This document shows positions 17,501 through 20,265 of a DNA stretch of 20,265 nt, piece by piece. Source of the stretch: Bacteroidota bacterium (GTDB lineage Bacteria > Bacteroidota > Bacteroidia > Cytophagales > Cyclobacteriaceae). A program made the position numbers and the translations under genes. The stretch is taken from positions 1 to 20,265 of the forward strand of contig JAEZBX010000315.1 of NCBI GenBank assembly GCA_023412765.1, written 5' to 3'. The first letter of the stretch is position 1. Each line of letters starts with the position of its first letter. Below the pieces are notes generated by a model. The model saw only the letters and a program-made list of their open reading frames with translations. It did not search any database and was not told where the DNA came from.

Positions 17501-18089
17501 GGGAGATATTTATTTTAATGATTTAAACGGACCCGCCTTGCCTGAAGATGGGCCGGATGCTTATTTGAATCGAAATCCTGACGGTATAATTAACGGTTAT
17601 GATCAGACTTACATAGGTAAGACCATTCCCGGATTTTTCTACGGCATTGGTGTGAACCTGGATTATAAAGGCTTTGATCTTGGGTTGACATTTCGGGGAC
17701 TCGGCGATGTACAACGTATCAATAATGTCAGATGGAGCGGGGAATCGATGGTCAATGGCGGTGTAAACGCCCTTACTTCCGTCAACGGCAGGTGGACTCC
17801 TGAAAATCCATCGACTACTATGCCACGTGCAATTGCCGGCGACCCTTCAGACAATGCGAGGTTCTCTAATCGTTGGGTTGAAGACGCTGATTTCTTCAGA
17901 CTGCAGAATGTACAATTGGGCTATAACCTTAGCAGTGGCAGCACGGTGCTGCAAAGAATCGGCGCAACCAATCTCCGGGTGTTTACTTCCCTTTCCAACG
18001 TGTTTGTGGTTTCCCCATACAGCGGCTTAGATCCTGAGGACGACAGTACACCGACCACACTGATGTTCGGTGTAAATCTGGGCTTTTAA
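14589..18089 (+). CDS. susC: SusC/RagA-family TonB-dependent transporter with STN domain
   Basis: A 1166-aa outer-membrane transporter that forms the SusCD import pair. Domains in order: signal region about 1-40; STN (secretin/TonB N-terminal) domain about 48-118 (VSLDFKNRKIHFILSSI, TLEEVLQKLFTSGVSWEVLD), which contacts FecR; carboxypeptidase-regulatory-like domain about 133-205 (VSGSVVDEGGQAVPGVNVIE, GTTNGTATDSQGKY); TonB box near 210-218 (LSEVVVIGYG); plug about 223-355 (RIRGVSS, PLYVIDGVPI, VLKDASATAIYGVRASNGVI); then a long beta-barrel ending FGVNLGF with a terminal Phe. Length is in the upper part of the usual range because of the STN domain. ATG 14589 is the start. It is 20 bp ahead of susD and co-transcribed with it. 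STN-type SusC proteins pair with sigma/FecR switches, as here. Confidence 0.95.
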   Translation: MKKHRWDQYVFFLIMKISLTQFIIAITFGSLVCAADSRGQEILDKKVSLDFKNRKIHFILSSIEDQTSIVFNYSSNLKQTENRVSISVDSATLEEVLQKLFTSGVSWEVLDDEVVLHPTEVEEAAVKIDVAVQVSGSVVDEGGQAVPGVNVIEKGTTNGTATDSQGKYILSVADENSVLVFSFIGYRQEERIVGTQATIDVTLTPDVNTLSEVVVIGYGERDKKDLTGSISSLNSEELNNEVRMTPELAMQGKMAGVFVSNPGSDPNARPTIRIRGVSSLGFNDPLYVIDGVPITEGGAGSSVDRVQDLRGPVNIMNMINPNDIESISVLKDASATAIYGVRASNGVILIQTKRGKEGNARINFSANYGIQNIRKRYDVLNTQQYVDLYNEAWNNNTVEGRDANDFGSLYDPSSPEYLGNNPTYNWMDEAVVKSAAIQDYNLSISGGSQKSTYALGAGYADQENALYKSQFSRYSFFINSDHQLTKWLTMGESFRLIYSETDTDSGPGIENASLINPWQPLFDPNQPNGFAYPTGTVGGQVNSRGYGNSTRDNFLAVAPLVYDQRALLRNLGSVYAEITPLKGLRLRGTFSVDYYTNTKETFALPEAGLYSAQSGTLNSNGSTYGRRQSENINIVKEFLIGYNKSFGNHKFDIVLNAMDQKYNWNNIDQSVIKTGILDFDQRRMDEGILPENKSLFVERNRSGLLGYMARVSYNYNSKYYLDATIRRDGSSKFAPGYKWGTFPAIGAAWRISGENFMDGTTGWLDDLKLRLGWGKAGNQETRDFAYLSLVNSNPKYAVGSNPTPTPGTIVNGAVLGDFPIVDMTWETVTTQNIGFDALLLKTKFSFTFEYYHRLTEGILQSIEIPKVIGALNNPVVNLATVENSGVEMQLGFNEQVGDLGIHATANLTTVKNRVTKLYRNQPQGDDERIEVGYPINYIYGYQMGGIFQDQAEIDEWRLNNSDPGNETQLSPGDIYFNDLNGPALPEDGPDAYLNRNPDGIINGYDQTYIGKTIPGFFYGIGVNLDYKGFDLGLTFRGLGDVQRINNVRWSGESMVNGGVNALTSVNGRWTPENPSTTMPRAIAGDPSDNARFSNRWVEDADFFRLQNVQLGYNLSSGSTVLQRIGATNLRVFTSLSNVFVVSPYSGLDPEDDSTPTTLMFGVNLGF

Positions 18090-18109
18090 CTTTTTTAAAA
18101 AATAGAAAA

Positions 18110-19639
18110 ATGAAAACATTAAAATTTCTATTCATCTATTGCATTCTATTCGCCGCGGGTATAATTGCGTGTAATGAAGCAACAATTGATCTTGATCCAA
18201 TCGGGAATACGGAAGCATCGTTTTTTCAGAATGAAGCGCAAATGACGGAAGCCGTTTTTGGCACCTATGCCAAATTGAGCTACTTCTATAAAAGGGGTGG
18301 CTCTGGTGGCGATAATTTGCAAAGTATATGGTTGCTGCCCTCTGACGATCTGACAACTCCAGGGGCAATTTCTACTGAAATTTTTTCTACACTCGAAGGC
18401 GACGATGGAGAATTAAGCAGGTATTACAATTTATCATATCAGATCATAGCCCGCGCAAACATAGTAATGGAAAAGATCATTGAGAACGGTAGTTTGGCGT
18501 ATGATGCGTCGTCTAACGCAGACGAGTATCACCGGGGGGAAGCGCTCTTTCTGCGTTCGTTAATGTATTTCAATCTGTGGAATATATTCGGAACCGCACC
18601 GTTGGTTACCGAACGTATTACTAACCTGGATGATGCCTTTCCGCCAAATTCTACCGGTACGCAACTCTTAGATCAAGCTATCATTGACTTAACCGAAGCA
18701 GCTACGCTTTTGCCAGAGGCTTGGGATGAAGGAAATGTCGGACGAGCCACCAAAAATAGTGCGCGAGGCTTGCTCGGTAAGTGCCTTGTTTTCAGAGGTA
18801 CGGTAAATACAACAGACGCAGATTTCACAGCTGCCATTGCAGCGTTTAATTCTATAACCGGAGTCCAACTGGCATCCAACTTCAACGACAATTTTGATGG
18901 CTTGAAAGAAAACAACGTGGAATCTTTATTTGAATTTCAGGCAAACCGCGCGATTGCTGATACCAATCCGTGGGTTGGTGGAAATGATGATTTCTCAGTT
19001 ATTGGTGAACTCAATGCCTACTGGGGATTTTTCAATGGTGATGGTGCCGACGGGCCCAGTAATACCTTTAGGGCAACTTCGTCGCTTAAAAATGCTTTTG
19101 AAGTTGGAGATCCAAGGATTGACTTCAGCTTCGATATGTCGGTTGAAGCAGCTGATGGAACGAATGTGCGAAAGTACATCCTTAATAATGTTACTACCCC
19201 TGATAATCCGTGGCTTGGTCTTTCACAAAACAATCCCCGCATTCTTCGCTACGCGGATGTAATCTTGCTTAAAGCAGAGGCAATTGTCCGTTCCGGCGGA
19301 AGCTTAGCCGATGCAATTGCATTGGTAAACGAAATCCGAGCCCGGGCCCGCGCTTCTGGAGATGGAGCGACCGTACCGGCAGATTTGGCAACGCCTGGGA
19401 CAGGCGCTGAAGCTTTGGATCTGATCTTTAGAGAAAGAAGATTGGAGTTGGCTTTTGAAGAAGGGCATCGATGGTATGACTTAAGGAGAAGACACCTTGC
19501 TGGTGAAATCGACCTTACAACCCTTGATTTTGATCCGCTCCGTACAGATTTCGCCTTTGAAGAATTTAATATAAACTTTCCGCTTCCTCAAACTGAGGTG
19601 ATTCAAAGCACGAACTTAACTCAAAATGAAGGATACTAA
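18110..19639 (+). CDS. susD: SusD/RagB-family surface glycan-binding lipoprotein
   Basis: A 509-aa outer-membrane lipoprotein that caps the SusC barrel and captures glycan. A type II signal peptide ends at Cys21 (AAGIIAC), followed by NEATIDLD; the acidic residues fit surface export. The N-terminal helical SusD part includes SFFQNEAQMTEAVFGTYAKL, the central part carries RGEALFLRSLMYFNLWNIFG (TPR-like), and the C-terminal RagB signature is at about 435-475 (EALDLIFRERRLELAFEEGH, RWYDLRRRHLAG), ending FPLPQTEVIQSTNLTQNEGY. Aromatic residues in the middle (WVGGNDDF, YWGFFNG) could contribute to the binding face, though the ligand is not predictable. No SusE/SusF-like surface protein follows; a strong terminator does. 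Confidence 0.94.
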   Translation: MKTLKFLFIYCILFAAGIIACNEATIDLDPIGNTEASFFQNEAQMTEAVFGTYAKLSYFYKRGGSGGDNLQSIWLLPSDDLTTPGAISTEIFSTLEGDDGELSRYYNLSYQIIARANIVMEKIIENGSLAYDASSNADEYHRGEALFLRSLMYFNLWNIFGTAPLVTERITNLDDAFPPNSTGTQLLDQAIIDLTEAATLLPEAWDEGNVGRATKNSARGLLGKCLVFRGTVNTTDADFTAAIAAFNSITGVQLASNFNDNFDGLKENNVESLFEFQANRAIADTNPWVGGNDDFSVIGELNAYWGFFNGDGADGPSNTFRATSSLKNAFEVGDPRIDFSFDMSVEAADGTNVRKYILNNVTTPDNPWLGLSQNNPRILRYADVILLKAEAIVRSGGSLADAIALVNEIRARARASGDGATVPADLATPGTGAEALDLIFRERRLELAFEEGHRWYDLRRRHLAGEIDLTTLDFDPLRTDFAFEEFNINFPLPQTEVIQSTNLTQNEGY

Positions 19640-19662
19640 TAAAACAAAATAAATTTCTAAAG

Positions 19663-19696
19663 AGGCTGTCTTTCCCAAAAGGCAGCCTTTTTTTTT
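19663..19696 (+). terminator. Rho-independent terminator after susD
   Basis: AGGCTGTCTTT (19663-19673) pairs with AAAGGCAGCCT (19678-19688) as an 11-bp stem with one G-T pair and a CCCA loop. A run of nine T begins at the base of the stem. It marks the end of the fecR-susC-susD unit. Confidence 0.92.
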
Positions 19697-19780
19697 CTTG
19701 CCTGGGAAGCTACACTTGCATTAAATATCTCTCCATAGTGTACGACTTATTTTATTGGTGCATGGGTTCAACGATTTTTT

Positions 19781-20062
19781 ATGTTGTATGACTTCAGAAA
19801 TTCTGCTGATGCTGGTTATAATGTCATTAAGGAAATTCAGTGGCTAGGTCGAGATATGATATGCGAATTGCATATGAAAGAAAATGATTCACTGTTGGGT
19901 AAGGGAACTCTGGATTGGATCAAAATATGCGAAACGCTTGCAAAGATGGATTTTGTAGGCAGTGGTTGGATGCAGATCGAAGGTGCTACTCCGAAGGACG
20001 CTGATGTCGTAGAAAGCTATAAACACAATCTTGCTTTCTTGAAAGAATGCTTTCAGGAATGA
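19781..20062 (+). pseudogene. 3' fragment of a second TIM-barrel (xylose-isomerase-like) gene
   Basis: A 93-codon frame matching the last third of the Tat-exported TIM-barrel protein at 9395-10261. Homology begins exactly at 19787 (codon Tyr before DFRNSADAG); the preceding ATG-TTG belongs to unrelated sequence and merely gives the fragment a start codon. It retains the Asp, His and last Glu metal ligands but lacks the signal, the first half of the barrel and the first Glu ligand, so it cannot fold as a full enzyme. Through 19974 it is nearly identical to the intact gene; the last 88 bases differ at 27 positions, ten of the changed codons being silent. That tail therefore comes from a long-separated paralogue that was once under protein-level constraint. 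It follows the susD terminator. Confidence 0.88.
19787..19974 (+). repeat. Direct repeat copy 2 (inside TIM-barrel fragment)
   Basis: Partner of 9986-10173 in the same orientation, with mismatches only at 19849 and 19888. Together the copies bracket the right-hand esterase, sigma, fecR, susC and susD block. Confidence 0.95.
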
Positions 20063-20213
20063 TGTGCATAATGCTTGTGGCTTGTATCCAAAAAACTATT
20101 GATTCCCTCTATTTTCAATTTATTAACAGGCTTCAACCTGAAATTCCCCGCCAACATCAAATAAGCCCAATTCAAGGCAAAATCTGATTAAGATCAGTCA
20201 ATAACACTGTGAA

Positions 20214-20265
20214 ATGTCATGGTTTGTTTCTAGCCAAATGAAAACCTTTAAGTATCCTTCGCTCC
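20214..20265 (+). CDS. Possible start of a further gene, cut by the window end
   Basis: After an in-frame TAA at 20202, a frame opens at ATG 20214 and again at ATG 20238 (MKTFKYPSL) and runs off the window. The second ATG is preceded by A-rich sequence and looks like a plausible N-terminus, but only nine codons are visible. The preceding 150 bases (20063-20213) hold nothing I recognise. Confidence 0.25.
   Translation, partial: MSWFVSSQMKTFKYPSL

Noticed and set aside
9986..19974. Composite transposon bounded by the direct repeats
   Set aside because: The repeats are pieces of a metabolic gene, with no transposase, terminal inverted repeats or target-site duplication visible.

Overview
The window reads as a carbohydrate-utilisation region from a Bacteroidota genome, most likely a free-living member of Cytophagales or Chitinophagales. 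The evidence is a SusC/SusD pair, an ECF sigma/FecR switch, an STN-type TonB-dependent transporter, few Shine-Dalgarno sites, moderate GC, and the remains of a type IX secretion sorting domain. The genus-level guess is weak.

Left part (55-7581, all +): a closely spaced enzyme operon. It holds a CBM48-like/CE1 esterase, a larger esterase with two complete CE1 catalytic domains around a CBM48-like module, a GH95 enzyme, a short sigma-factor-like remnant, and a GH43 enzyme. It ends at a striking array of 7-bp repeats arranged as an inverted pair (7592-7692). Middle part (7751-10261): an AraC-family regulator and a small membrane protein on the - strand, then a Tat-exported xylose-isomerase-like TIM-barrel protein on +. 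The 10262-10821 gap holds the detached end of a T9SS cargo gene on the - strand.

Right part (10822-19697): a secreted esterase with Ig-like repeats and an ECF sigma gene, both on -, diverge from fecR, susC and susD on +. SusD is followed by a strong intrinsic terminator. Beyond it (19781-20062) lies a 3' fragment of the same TIM-barrel gene found at 9395-10261. The two share 188 bp with only two mismatches and then abruptly drop to about 69% identity, a recombination-like boundary.

Working model (inference): SusCD imports oligosaccharides. Its expression is set by SusC sensing through the STN domain, FecR and the ECF sigma factor. The esterases remove acyl groups (feruloyl or acetyl), GH43 removes xylose or arabinose, and GH95 removes terminal L-galactose or L-fucose. 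That enzyme set fits a decorated plant hemicellulose such as a complex glucuronoarabinoxylan. No clearly new defence or mobile system is visible. The most unusual points are the mosaic duplication, the degenerate sigma fragment, the two-headed CE1 enzyme, the GH95 subsite residue and the heptamer array.
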